A DNA stretch of 64,000 nt from Roseiarcus sp963775575 (lineage in GTDB: Bacteria; Pseudomonadota; Alphaproteobacteria; Rhizobiales; Beijerinckiaceae). The notes below the pieces were generated by a model. That model ran no database searches, was not told the origin of the DNA, and saw nothing but the letters and a program-made list of their open reading frames with translations. Where the stretch lies: NCBI GenBank assembly GCA_963775575.1, contig CAVZJG010000004.1, forward strand, positions 310,001 through 374,000, given 5' to 3'. Positions 9,301-16,848 of this stretch are shown in pieces. Position numbers and translations under genes: made by a program. Numbering within the stretch: the first letter of the stretch is position 1; the number at the start of each line of letters is the position of its first letter.

Positions 9301-9503
9301 TCCACGCCCACCATGACGTCCGACGATTTGATGACCGCGTAGGCGGCCATGCCTTTGACCAACTTCAGGTCGTCGACGGATTCGTTGGTGATGGAAGCCG
9401 TGACGATCGCTCCCTTCACGTCGATGCGCACGTGGGCCGTCGTCGCCCCTTTCTTGACGTCGATCACCGTTCCCTTCAGGACGTTCCGGGCGCTGATCTT
9501 CAT
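9297..9503 (-). CDS. Mop-type molybdenum-pterin/molybdate-binding protein (TOBE domain)
   Basis: A 68-residue single TOBE/Mop domain: MKISARNVLKGTVIDVKKG, then ASITNESVDDLKLVKGMAAY and AVIKSSDVMVGVE. Such proteins bind molybdate as oligomers and buffer or deliver it in the cytoplasm. The start at 9503 has GAGGAGAAAGCG in front; a longer reading of the frame has no support. It overlaps the next gene by ATGA. No molybdate transporter genes are in view. Confidence 0.9.
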   Translation of the reverse strand: MKISARNVLKGTVIDVKKGATTAHVRIDVKGAIVTASITNESVDDLKLVKGMAAYAVIKSSDVMVGVE

Positions 9504-9651
9504 CGCTTTCTCCTCGATCGCTCGATCGTGGCGCGGCCACGCTTCCCCCATGATGATCCCAGCCGCTTCGCGACGCAAGAAGCAGGGGTCTCGCGTCAGG
9601 CTTGCCAAATCCGGGTCGACGCCAACGCCCCGGCGATGCGACAGTCCCCGC

Positions 9652-9780
9652 CGTCGACCTCTTGGCGGCAAGAATTCCGACCGTGAAGGCCCGTCAAGGA
9701 CTTAAGCCGCGCGGCGGCGCGAAGCGCCGTCCTTGGCAGGGCTTCGCGGGCGGAACAAGAGGCTCTCCAAGCGGTCGATG
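9652..9780. repeat. Palindromic element PAL-1 (double inverted repeat)
   Basis: The arms are imperfect: the left reads gtcgacctcttgg, then ccgaccgtgaaggcccgtc, then aaggac; the right is a diverged reverse complement ending ccaagcggtcgatg. The central loop (agccgcgcggcggcgcgaag) matches the loop of PAL-3 at 62481-62618 in opposite orientation. It lies in the 408-base gene-free stretch 9504-9911 before suhB, where I see nothing else. Confidence 0.65.
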
Positions 9781-9911
9781 ACGCGCGGCGTCGATGGCTC
9801 CGGGCGTTCGTGAACCGAGTTCGGCGCCCTGGGACTCGTCCGCCGCCGAAAGTTGCGTCGCCGCCGAGCATCCCTTAAGCCTCCGCCCGCCTCTCGCCCT
9901 TCGGACTCGCC

Positions 9912-10706
9912 ATGATCCGCTCCGCCCTGATGACCGTGATGACCAACGCCGCCATCAAGGCGGGCCGCGGCCTGAAGCGCGATTTCGGCGAAATCGAGCA
10001 GTTGCAGGTTTCGATGAAGGGGCCCGGCGATTTCGTCAGCCTCGCCGACAAGCGCTCGGAAAAGGTGCTGTTCGAGGAGCTTTCCAGGGCGCGCCCCGGC
10101 TACGGCTTCGTGATGGAGGAAGCGGGACGGGTCGAGGGCTCGGACAAGAGCCACACCTGGCATATCGATCCGCTCGACGCGACCACCAACTTCCTCCATG
10201 CGATCCCGATTTTTGCCGTTTCGCTCGCCCTGGAGCGTGAGGGGCAGATCATCGCCGGCGTCGTCTACAATCCCGCCACCGACGAGTTCTACGTCAGCGA
10301 AAAGGGACAGGGCGCCTTCGGCGGCGCCCACCGCCTGCGGGTCGCGGCGCGCCGCGAGTTGTCGCAGGCGCTGATCGGCTGCGGCGTGCCGCACCTCGGC
10401 AAGGCGTCGGAGCATCCGCGCTTCAAGGCGGAGTTGGCGGCGGTGATGGCGCAGGTCGTCAACGTCCGGCGCCTGGGATGCGCTTCGCTCGATCTCGCCT
10501 GCGTCGCCGCGGGGCGGTTCGACGCGTTCTGGGAGCGCGGCCTCAACTCCTGGGACATCGCGGCCGGCGCGCTGCTCATCCGCGAAGCCGGCGGCTACGT
10601 CTCGGACGCGGACGGGGCACCCGACTTCCTCCAGACCGGCTCGATCTGCGGCGGCAACGAGACGATGCACCGCGAGCTTCTCGCGCTGCTGCGCGCCGCG
10701 CGATGA
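9912..10706 (+). CDS. suhB: Inositol monophosphatase family protein (SuhB type)
   Basis: A 264-residue Mg-dependent phosphatase of the IMPase family, cytoplasmic, acting on inositol phosphates or related sugars; SuhB proteins can also affect RNA polymerase. The metal-binding motifs are present: MEEAG near 73, DPLDATTNFLHAIPIF near 86 and LNSWDIAAGALLIREAGGYV near 215. The usual DGTTNF is DATTNF here, a conservative change at the Gly. The start at 9912 follows a long gene-free stretch. The downstream remnant overlaps its stop (ATGA). Confidence 0.9.
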   Translation: MIRSALMTVMTNAAIKAGRGLKRDFGEIEQLQVSMKGPGDFVSLADKRSEKVLFEELSRARPGYGFVMEEAGRVEGSDKSHTWHIDPLDATTNFLHAIPIFAVSLALEREGQIIAGVVYNPATDEFYVSEKGQGAFGGAHRLRVAARRELSQALIGCGVPHLGKASEHPRFKAELAAVMAQVVNVRRLGCASLDLACVAAGRFDAFWERGLNSWDIAAGALLIREAGGYVSDADGAPDFLQTGSICGGNETMHRELLALLRAAR

Positions 10707-10906
10707 TCGCCGCGGCGCGGGCGCCCAAATGGGCGATCGCCTCGGGCGCCGGCGCCAAGGACGGCGGCGTGTTCGCCGGCGGCTACGCGATCGCCGGCGG
10801 CGTCGGCGACGTCGCGGCCGTGGACCTCCACATCCCCGGCTGCCCGCCAAGCCCGGCCGCGCCGCTCAAGGGGCTGTTGGCGCTGATGCGGGGGCGGGGG
10901 CGCTAG
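10703..10906 (+). pseudogene. Remnant of a group-4 hydrogenase/complex I small subunit (HycG/HyfI/NuoB type)
   Basis: A 67-codon reading frame whose sequence (PKWAIASGAGAKDGGVFAGG, then AAVDLHIPGCPPSPAAPLKG) matches the C-terminal third of the [4Fe-4S]-binding small subunit of membrane-bound hydrogenases or complex I. The PGCPP cysteine is kept, but the preceding GxC(A) cysteine is replaced (SGAGAKD). The N-terminal two-thirds and all partner genes are missing. It starts with an ATG overlapping the suhB stop, so it might still be translated, but it cannot bind the full cluster. It looks like a relic of a lost operon. Confidence 0.65.
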
Positions 10907-10934
10907 CTTTCGCCTTCGCCGCCATCCGCCGGCG

Positions 10935-11276
10935 CTACGCCGCCTTCCCCGGCGCGCCGCGCTTGGCCGGCCGCCGCTTCAAGCCCGCCTCCTCGATGAC
11001 CAGTTCGGGCGCGCGCGCCATGATGCGCACGAGCATGGCGGCGGCGCCCGAGGGCGAGCGCTCGCCGCGCTCCCATTTTCGCACCGCGCCGAGGGAAGCG
11101 CCGGTGGCCTTAGCGAATTCCTCCTGCGTCAGCCCGGCCTTGAGGCGCGTCTCGGCGATGAAGCCGCGCGTCACTTCGATGCGATGCTCGCGCGTTCCGG
11201 GCCTGGCGTCCTTCTTCGCGAACGCCAGGGCGTCGTCGAGCCCCGCCAACAGCGCGTCGAATTCTTTCGCCTTCAT
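10935..11276 (-). CDS. XRE-family antitoxin/transcriptional regulator (NadS/HigA-like)
   Basis: A 113-residue protein with a helix-turn-helix in the second half (TRLKAGLTQEEFAKATGASL then GAVRKWERGERSPSG). This is the architecture of antitoxins encoded downstream of RelE/HigB2-type toxins. It starts four bases after the toxin stop at 11281, so the two form an operon in toxin-first order. It probably binds the palindrome at 11632-11648 to autoregulate. Confidence 0.88.
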   Translation of the reverse strand: MKAKEFDALLAGLDDALAFAKKDARPGTREHRIEVTRGFIAETRLKAGLTQEEFAKATGASLGAVRKWERGERSPSGAAAMLVRIMARAPELVIEEAGLKRRPAKRGAPGKAA

Positions 11277-11280
11277 CGCT

Positions 11281-11622
11281 TCATCTCCCGTATTGGGCTC
11301 GAATGGCGTCGGTCAGCGCCTTGGCGGCGCGGCGTTGTCGCGGATCGAGGTCGCTCTGCGCGGCTTTTGCGTAGAGCGCAATCAGAAACACCGGCATCCC
11401 GCGATCGTGAAAGAACGTGATCACGCGCCCGCCGCCTCGCTTGCCTCGCCCCTGCAGGGCGACGCGCAACTTTCGCAGCCCGCCCGTTCCCGGCATCAAA
11501 TCGCCGATTTGCGGGTCTTGGGCGACGGCGTCGACCACCGAGGCCCGCTCGTCTTCCGTCATCAAGAGTTCGGCCGAAGCGAGATAACTCGCCGTCTCGA
11601 CCACCGACGCCCATTCCGTCAT
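11281..11622 (-). CDS. RelE/HigB2-family toxin
   Basis: A 113-residue protein of the RelE/ParE superfamily: EDERASVVDAVAQDPQIGDL, GTGGLRKLRVALQGRGKRGG, then GRVITFFHDRGMPVFLIALYA and a basic C-terminus. Members cleave ribosome-bound mRNA. The start at 11622 (MTEWASVVET) is preferred because a palindromic operator lies directly upstream; a frame extension to 11658 would run through that operator. It is paired with the XRE antitoxin just downstream. Confidence 0.88.
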   Translation of the reverse strand: MTEWASVVETASYLASAELLMTEDERASVVDAVAQDPQIGDLMPGTGGLRKLRVALQGRGKRGGGRVITFFHDRGMPVFLIALYAKAAQSDLDPRQRRAAKALTDAIRAQYGR

Positions 11623-11631
11623 CCCGCGAAC

Positions 11632-11648
11632 GTACCCCATTGGGGTAC
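11632..11648. promoter_or_regulatory. Palindromic operator of the RelE/XRE pair
   Basis: gtacccca-t-tggggtac is a perfect 8+8 inverted repeat with one central base, lying 10-26 bases upstream of the toxin start. Antitoxin autoregulation through such a site is standard for these pairs; binding is inferred. Confidence 0.65.
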
Positions 11649-11849
11649 ACGCATGCAACTTGATATTGAAGCTCCATTTCGCGGTCGTGTGGGAAAGTTC
11701 GGCGAGATTGGCATAGCGGAAAGGGGGCGCTGTCGCGCCGGACGCGCTCGCCGAGCGCGTCTACATGAGCCGCGCCGCGCTTTCATTTGCCGCGCCGCGC
11801 CCGGCGCTGCTAGTCTGGCGGACAGCGTCGATTCTCCGAGGTCTCCCCC

Positions 11850-12611
11850 GTGCCCTTCGCCCGTTATCCCAGCCTGCGCGACCGCGTCGTCTTCATCACC
11901 GGCGGCGGCTCGGGGATCGGCGCGGCGATGGTCGAGGCCTTCGTCGGCCAGGGCGCGAGCGTCGCCTTCGTCGACATCGACAGCGACCAGTCCTCTCGCT
12001 TGGTCGAGCGCCTCGCCGCCGCCCCGCAAAAGCCGCTGTTCCTCGAATGCGATCTGCTGAACCTCGCCGCGCTCGAAGCGGCGATGGAGGAGGCGCGCCA
12101 GCGGCTCGGGCCGATCGCGGTCCTGGTCAACAACGCCGCCAACGACCGGCGCCAGGACGCCGACGAGGTGACCGAGGCCGACTGGGATTGGTCGATGGGC
12201 GTCAACCTCAAGCACCAGTTCTTCGCCGCGCAGATCGCGCGCCGCTCGATGCGCGAAATCGGCGGCGGCTCGATCATCAATTTTACTTCGACTGCGTGGA
12301 TGATAGGCTCCGCGCGCATGTCTTCCTATTCGGCCGCCAAGGGCGGCGTCCTCGGGATGACGAAGAGCCTGGCGCGCGAGTTCGGCCGCGACAATATTCG
12401 CGTCAACGCGATCGCGCCCGGCGCGGTCATGACCGAGCGCCAACGCCGCCTGTGGATGAGCGACGCCGACGTCGCTGAGTTCGTCGCGCGCCAATGCCTG
12501 CCGCGCGTCCTGCTCGCCGACGAGATCGCGCGCATGGCGCTGTTCCTGGCCGCCGACGACAGCCGCATGATCACCAAGCAATGCCTGATCGTCGACGCGG
12601 GACTGCGATGA
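11850..12611 (+). CDS. SDR-family NAD(P)-dependent oxidoreductase
   Basis: A 253-residue classical short-chain dehydrogenase. The Rossmann motif TGGGSGIG is near residue 19, NNAAN near 94, the catalytic Ser is in INFTSTAW, and YSAAK is near 155. The C-terminal IAPGAVMTERQRRLW and VDAGLR are typical of the family. The substrate cannot be told from sequence; sugar dehydrogenases and FabG-like reductases both have this plan. It uses a GTG start at 11850 with CCGAGG ahead. It appears to stand alone. Confidence 0.88.
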   Translation: MPFARYPSLRDRVVFITGGGSGIGAAMVEAFVGQGASVAFVDIDSDQSSRLVERLAAAPQKPLFLECDLLNLAALEAAMEEARQRLGPIAVLVNNAANDRRQDADEVTEADWDWSMGVNLKHQFFAAQIARRSMREIGGGSIINFTSTAWMIGSARMSSYSAAKGGVLGMTKSLAREFGRDNIRVNAIAPGAVMTERQRRLWMSDADVAEFVARQCLPRVLLADEIARMALFLAADDSRMITKQCLIVDAGLR

Positions 12612-12751
12612 CGCCGAGCGCTCGGCTCGTCCGCGCCTGAACCCGTCGTCGGCGCGAAGGCGCGAATTGCGCTTGATCGCGCGCGCGGCCCAGCGCATCC
12701 TCGCCGGTCAAGGCGGTCTCGTCAGAAGAGCGCCAAAGGAGGGAGGCCCCA

Positions 12752-13183
12752 ATGAACGTTGCCCGCATTCTCATGGAAAAGGGCCGGTACGTGCTCACCG
12801 TCCAGCCCCACCGCACGTTGAAGGAGGCCGCGGCGGCGCTGACTGCGGACGGCGTCGGCGCCGCCGTCGTGTCGGACGACGCGATCGGCGTTCTCGGCAT
12901 CATATCGGAGCGCGACATCGTGCGCGCGATCGGACGCGGCTACGCCAGCGCGCTCGAGGAGCCGGTCTTGCGGCACATGACCGCCAAGGTCACCACCGTG
13001 ACCGAGCGCGCTTCGCTCGACCAAGTCATGGAGATCATGACCGACAAGCGGTTTCGCCATCTGCCGGTGGTCGAGGACGGTCGGCTCGTCGGCATTGTTT
13101 CGATCGGCGACGTCGTCAAGCGGCACGTCGACGCGATCGACCGCGAACGCCAGGCGTTGCGCGAATATATCGGCGCCGCCTGA
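12752..13183 (+). CDS. CBS-domain pair protein
   Basis: A 143-residue protein made of two CBS motifs (about 10-65 and 75-130): GVGAAVVSDDAIGVLGIISE then RDIVRAIGRG, followed by HMTAKVTTVTERASLDQVME and FRHLPVVEDGRLVGIVSIGD. Such stand-alone pairs bind adenosine nucleotides and regulate partner enzymes in the cytoplasm. The start has GAGGGAGG nearby. No partner gene is evident. Confidence 0.9.
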   Translation: MNVARILMEKGRYVLTVQPHRTLKEAAAALTADGVGAAVVSDDAIGVLGIISERDIVRAIGRGYASALEEPVLRHMTAKVTTVTERASLDQVMEIMTDKRFRHLPVVEDGRLVGIVSIGDVVKRHVDAIDRERQALREYIGAA

Positions 13184-13280
13184 GCGTCGCGCTTGCGCCG
13201 TTGTTGCGCCTCGTTCCCATCGGTTGGGAACGGGGCGACGCGTCGCTCCGTCCTCGGCGCCGCTGCGACCCGCCCGGCAA

Positions 13281-13706
13281 TCATCCGCTGGGGCTTCGCG
13301 CTTTCGCGATCGGCTCCAGGCGCGCTCCGTCGCCGCTCTTCTCCAGGCGCCGATAGAAGCAGGACCGTCGCCCGGTGTGGCAGGCGCCGCCGTCGCCGCC
13401 CACGGTCACCCGCGCCAGCAGCGCGTCCTGATCGCAATCGACCCGCAATTCCTCGACCCGTTGCACTTGTCCGGAGGTGTCGCCCTTGCGCCACAGGCAT
13501 CGGCGCGAGCGCGACCAATAATGCATGAAGCCGCTCGACAGCGTCTTGTCGAGCGCCTCGGCGTTCATATGCGCTACCATCAGCACGTCGCCGCTGCGGG
13601 CGTCGACGGTCACGCAGGTGATGAGCCCGTCAGCGGAAAAGCGTGGCGCGAACTCGCCGCCCTCCTCACGGTCGATCGCGGCGCCGGCCTTCGGGGCGAG
13701 GGACAT
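13281..13706 (-). CDS. hisI: Phosphoribosyl-AMP cyclohydrolase
   Basis: A 141-residue HisI that opens the ring of phosphoribosyl-AMP, the third step of histidine synthesis, in the cytoplasm. The hallmark stretch is SGFMHYWSRSRRCLWRKGDT, followed by SGQVQRVEELRVDCDQDALL, with metal-binding CDQD and later CHTGRRSCFYR. It starts four bases after the folE stop and so is co-transcribed with folE. Other histidine genes are not in the window. Confidence 0.95.
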   Translation of the reverse strand: MSLAPKAGAAIDREEGGEFAPRFSADGLITCVTVDARSGDVLMVAHMNAEALDKTLSSGFMHYWSRSRRCLWRKGDTSGQVQRVEELRVDCDQDALLARVTVGGDGGACHTGRRSCFYRRLEKSGDGARLEPIAKARSPSG

Positions 13707-13710
13707 CGCT

Positions 13711-14328
13711 TCACCTCGCTCCGCGCAGCAAGGTCAGAAAGCGGACCTGCTCTTCCGGTCGGGCGCGAAACACGCCGGAGAACTGCGTCGTCACCGTCGA
13801 GATCCCATGCTTCTTCACTCCGCGCATCGACATACAGGTGTGTTCGGCTTCGATCAACACCGCGACGCCGCGCGCGCCGAGCGCGGCGTCCACCGCTTCG
13901 ACGATTTGCGCCGACAAGGCCTCTTGCGTCTGCAGGCGGCGCGCGAAGGTGTCGACGATGCGCGCCAGCTTGGACAGGCCGACCACGCCGTGGCTGGGGT
14001 AATAGCCGATATGCGCCTTGCCGAAGAACGGCGCCATATGGTGCTCGCAGTGCGAGACGAACGGGATGTCGCGCACCAGCACGATGTCCTGGTAACCCTC
14101 GACCTCCTCGAAGACTCGCGAAAGCGCCAACCCGGCGTCCTCGCCGTAGCCGGCGAACAGTTCCTCATAGGCCTTGACGACGCGCCGGGGCGTGTCGACG
14201 AGGCCTTCGCGGGCGGGATCGTCGCCCGCCCAGGCGATCAAAGTGCGAACGGCCGCCTCCGCCGCTTCGCGGCTCGGCCTGACGGTGGGCGCGCGGCGCT
14301 GCGCCTTGAGCGTAACAATGTCGTCCAT
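13711..14328 (-). CDS. folE: GTP cyclohydrolase I
   Basis: A 205-residue FolE that converts GTP to dihydroneopterin triphosphate, the first step of folate (and pterin) synthesis. Zinc and substrate motifs are visible: IPFVSHCEHHMAPFFGKAHI, GVVGLSKLARIVDTFARRLQ and EAEHTCMSMRGVKKHGISTV. The start at 14328 has AAGGAA ahead. It is first in a two-gene operon with hisI. Confidence 0.96.
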   Translation of the reverse strand: MDDIVTLKAQRRAPTVRPSREAAEAAVRTLIAWAGDDPAREGLVDTPRRVVKAYEELFAGYGEDAGLALSRVFEEVEGYQDIVLVRDIPFVSHCEHHMAPFFGKAHIGYYPSHGVVGLSKLARIVDTFARRLQTQEALSAQIVEAVDAALGARGVAVLIEAEHTCMSMRGVKKHGISTVTTQFSGVFRARPEEQVRFLTLLRGAR

Positions 14329-14447
14329 CTCGATTCCTTGGCGGTTCGGCGACGGGGAGGCCGCGGCCCGGCCGGCCCTCTTCTTTGCCGGCGCGCCCTC
14401 CTATATAGGAAGGCGAAGCGGCTCGACCAGCCGCGCGTATCGCGAGC

Positions 14448-14924
14448 ATGCTGAACGAAATCTACAACACGCGCATTCTCGAATTGGCCGCCGACATTCC
14501 TCGGCTCGGCCGGCTCGCCTCGCCCGACGCGAGCGCGACGGCCCATTCGCGGCTATGCGGTTCGACGGTCGTCGTCGACCTCGTCGTTCGCGACGGCCGC
14601 GTCAGCGACTTCGCCCACGACGTCAAGGCCTGCGCGCTGGGGCAGGCCTCCTCGTCGCTGATGGCGCGCCACGTCATCGGCGCGACGCCTGAGGAACTCG
14701 TGGCGCTGCGCGAGGCGGTGACCCGCATGTTGAAAGAGAACGGGCCGCCGCCGACGGGCAAATGGGCCGAATTCGCCGTTCTCGAGCCGGTGCGCGACTA
14801 TAGGCCGCGCCACGCCTCGACCTTGCTGACCTTCGACGCGGTGGTCGACGCGCTCGGCCAGATCGCCGCCAAGCCGGCGAGCGCCGCGACGGGCGCGCGC
14901 GCGGTCCTGGCGCCGGCGCCGTGA
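14448..14924 (+). CDS. NifU/IscU-like iron-sulfur cluster scaffold protein
   Basis: A 158-residue protein of the IscU/NifU N-terminal fold: MLNEIYNTRILELAADIP, SRLCGSTVVVDLVVRDGRVS and HDVKACALGQASSSLMARHV. Two of the three scaffold cysteines are present (LCGS and ACALG); the third, normally in HC near the C-terminus, is RHAST here. It may be a specialised scaffold or one no longer able to hold a cluster in the classical way. It overlaps yidD by four bases. Confidence 0.85.
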   Translation: MLNEIYNTRILELAADIPRLGRLASPDASATAHSRLCGSTVVVDLVVRDGRVSDFAHDVKACALGQASSSLMARHVIGATPEELVALREAVTRMLKENGPPPTGKWAEFAVLEPVRDYRPRHASTLLTFDAVVDALGQIAAKPASAATGARAVLAPAP

Positions 14925-15220
14925 ACGCGCTTCGGCTCGCGCCGCGCCGCGCCGCGCACGCGCTCATCCGCTTCTATCAACTGACGCTATCTTCGCTGAT
15001 CGGGCGCCGGTGCCGATATCTGCCGAGCTGCTCGGCCTACGCCGACGAGGCGATCCTGCGCCATGGCCTGTGGGCGGGCGGCTGGATGGGGGCGGCGCGC
15101 ATCTGCCGCTGCCATCCGTGGAGCGCCGCCGGCTTCGATCCGCCGCCGGCTTCGATCGCGCTCGGCGCGTCGTGGCTGCGTCCCTGGCGCTACGGGCGCT
15201 GGCGCTATCGCTGCGAATGA
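14921..15220 (+). CDS. yidD: Membrane protein insertion efficiency factor YidD
   Basis: A 99-residue YidD with the signature cysteines: FYQLTLSSLIGRRCRYLPSC then SAYADEAILRHG and ARICRCHPW. YidD helps YidC insert inner-membrane proteins and is peripheral to the membrane through an amphipathic N-terminus. GTG start at 14921 overlaps the stop of the scaffold gene (GTGA), so translation is coupled. It lacks the very long tail of some homologues. Confidence 0.93.
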   Translation: MNALRLAPRRAAHALIRFYQLTLSSLIGRRCRYLPSCSAYADEAILRHGLWAGGWMGAARICRCHPWSAAGFDPPPASIALGASWLRPWRYGRWRYRCE

Positions 15221-15332
15221 GCGAGGAATCGTCGTCGCCTCACGCGCCCGCAAGGCGCGGATTTCATCGCTCGTTAACCATGGCGTGGTTTCGTGAGGGC
15301 GCCGTTTGCCCTGTTTGCCTTTGGTGATCCCC

Positions 15333-16007
15333 GTGTCGCTGCGCCGCCTTATGGTTTGCTTCCTCGTCGCGCTCGCCGCGCCCTCGGCGGCTTTCGCCGA
15401 CGACCTCAGGATCATCGGCGACAGCATCGGCGAGGGCGTGCATTTGGCGACCAACCTGCCGTCGCCCGCCAACCGCTTCAACGTGGCGATCTACACGGCC
15501 TTCATTTTCAAGCAATTGAGCGAAATGCCTCGGGGGGCGACGGTCTTCATGAGCCTGGGGACCAACGACGCGGTCGGCGGCGCCGCGGCCCTCGACGTCC
15601 ATAAGCGCGTCGAGCAAATCGTCGCGGCGGCCGAGGCCCAGGGCGTCAAGCTCTATTGGCTCGGTCCGCCCTGCGTGCTCAAGCCCTGGGAAATCTATGC
15701 GAAAAAGCTGGACGAGATCCTGGCGGCGCAGCTCGCGGGCGGCTCGGCGACCTACGTCAGCCTGCAGGACGCCAGCTTCTGCGAGCGCTCCCTGCACGCC
15801 CCCGACGGCGTACACTTTACTATGGCGGGCTACGCCCGCATGTGGCAGATAGCGGCCTCGGCTGCGGGCATCCCGGTCGTCGTTGCCGCTGCGAGCGAAC
15901 ACAAGACAGTCGCCAACGTCGGCAAGAAGGCGCCCGGCAAGAAGAAATACAAGAAGAAAGCGCACGTCGCCGCCCCTGCGGCGCCGAGAACGCCCGCGCC
16001 GAAGTGA
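15333..16007 (+). CDS. Exported SGNH/GDSL hydrolase-like protein 1
   Basis: A protein of about 224 residues with a signal peptide (LRRLMVCFLVALAAPSAAFA) and an SGNH fold: RIIGDSIGEG carries the nucleophile Ser, FMSLGTNDAVGG the Asn block, and APDGVHFTMAGY the Asp-His pair. The C-terminus is a Lys-rich tail. Such proteins deacetylate or transfer acetyl groups on envelope glycans. The start is uncertain: GTG 15333 is preferred (GGTGA just upstream), with TTG 15306, GTG 15324 or ATG 15351 possible. It is first of a five-gene run with two further SGNH genes and an MBOAT gene. Confidence 0.82.
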   Translation: MSLRRLMVCFLVALAAPSAAFADDLRIIGDSIGEGVHLATNLPSPANRFNVAIYTAFIFKQLSEMPRGATVFMSLGTNDAVGGAAALDVHKRVEQIVAAAEAQGVKLYWLGPPCVLKPWEIYAKKLDEILAAQLAGGSATYVSLQDASFCERSLHAPDGVHFTMAGYARMWQIAASAAGIPVVVAAASEHKTVANVGKKAPGKKKYKKKAHVAAPAAPRTPAPK

Positions 16008-16037
16008 AGACGATGGTCAACCGAGGGCGCTCGAGGC

Positions 16038-16844
16038 ATGTGCAAGAAGAGGATTTATAGGTCGGCAGTCTTTTTGGGGTTGGGCGCTTTGGCGTTGGGC
16101 GTCGTTTTCGCCGCAGCGCCGACCGCGTTCGCCGCTGCGGCGCCGGGCGATCCGCCGCCGATCCGCATCGCTTTTGTCGGCGATTCGATGGCGGACGGGC
16201 TGTGGGGGGCGTTGTTTCGCCGCCTTGGAAAAGACAAATGTCTGGCGGAAAAGATAAAATTGATACGTCACGCCAAGAATGGGACGGGATTGACCCGGCT
16301 GGACCAATTCAATTGGCTGGATGAAGTGGCGGCGCTGGCGACCGACCCGGGCGTCGACCTGTTCGTCGGCTCGTTCGGCGTCAACGATCGCCAGTCGATC
16401 GTCGACGCCCAGAAGACGCGCGTCGAATACGGCGGGCCCGACTTCGACGCCCGCTATCGGGGGCTCGTCGAAGGCGTCCTGCAAAGCGCGCTCGCGCACG
16501 GCGCCTCGATGCTGGTGATGGGTCTTCCCGTCATGCTCGATCCGGCCGCCAACGCCGATGCGATCGCGAAGAACCGCCTGTTCGCCGAGGCGGTCGCGCA
16601 TGTCGACTCGCCGCGCGCCGCCTATGTCCCGCCGTGGGAGTCGCACTCCGGCGTCGACGAATACAAACCGTTCTTGCCCAACGCGAACAACGCGATGGTG
16701 CAAGTGCGCGCGCCCGACGGCGTTCACTTCACCAGCGCCGGCTACGACATGGTGATGGACGTTTTCTATCCCGCGATCGTGCAAAGTCTGAAGCAGCGCG
16801 GCCGCGACGTCGCCGACGAGTGCGAGAAGACGGGAGAGAGGTGA
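16038..16844 (+). CDS. Exported SGNH hydrolase-like protein 2 (DUF459 type)
   Basis: A 268-residue protein; residues 1-33 form a signal peptide ending TAFAAAA. SGNH blocks are visible: IAFVGDSMADGLWGALFRRL, FVGSFGVNDRQSIVD and RAPDGVHFTSAGYDMVMDVF. The DUF459 family sits in envelope polysaccharide clusters. It is 30 bases from the previous gene and four bases before the next. The role as an O-acetylation or deacetylation partner is inferred from the adjacent MBOAT gene. Confidence 0.85.
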   Translation: MCKKRIYRSAVFLGLGALALGVVFAAAPTAFAAAAPGDPPPIRIAFVGDSMADGLWGALFRRLGKDKCLAEKIKLIRHAKNGTGLTRLDQFNWLDEVAALATDPGVDLFVGSFGVNDRQSIVDAQKTRVEYGGPDFDARYRGLVEGVLQSALAHGASMLVMGLPVMLDPAANADAIAKNRLFAEAVAHVDSPRAAYVPPWESHSGVDEYKPFLPNANNAMVQVRAPDGVHFTSAGYDMVMDVFYPAIVQSLKQRGRDVADECEKTGER

Positions 16845-16848
16845 GGGG

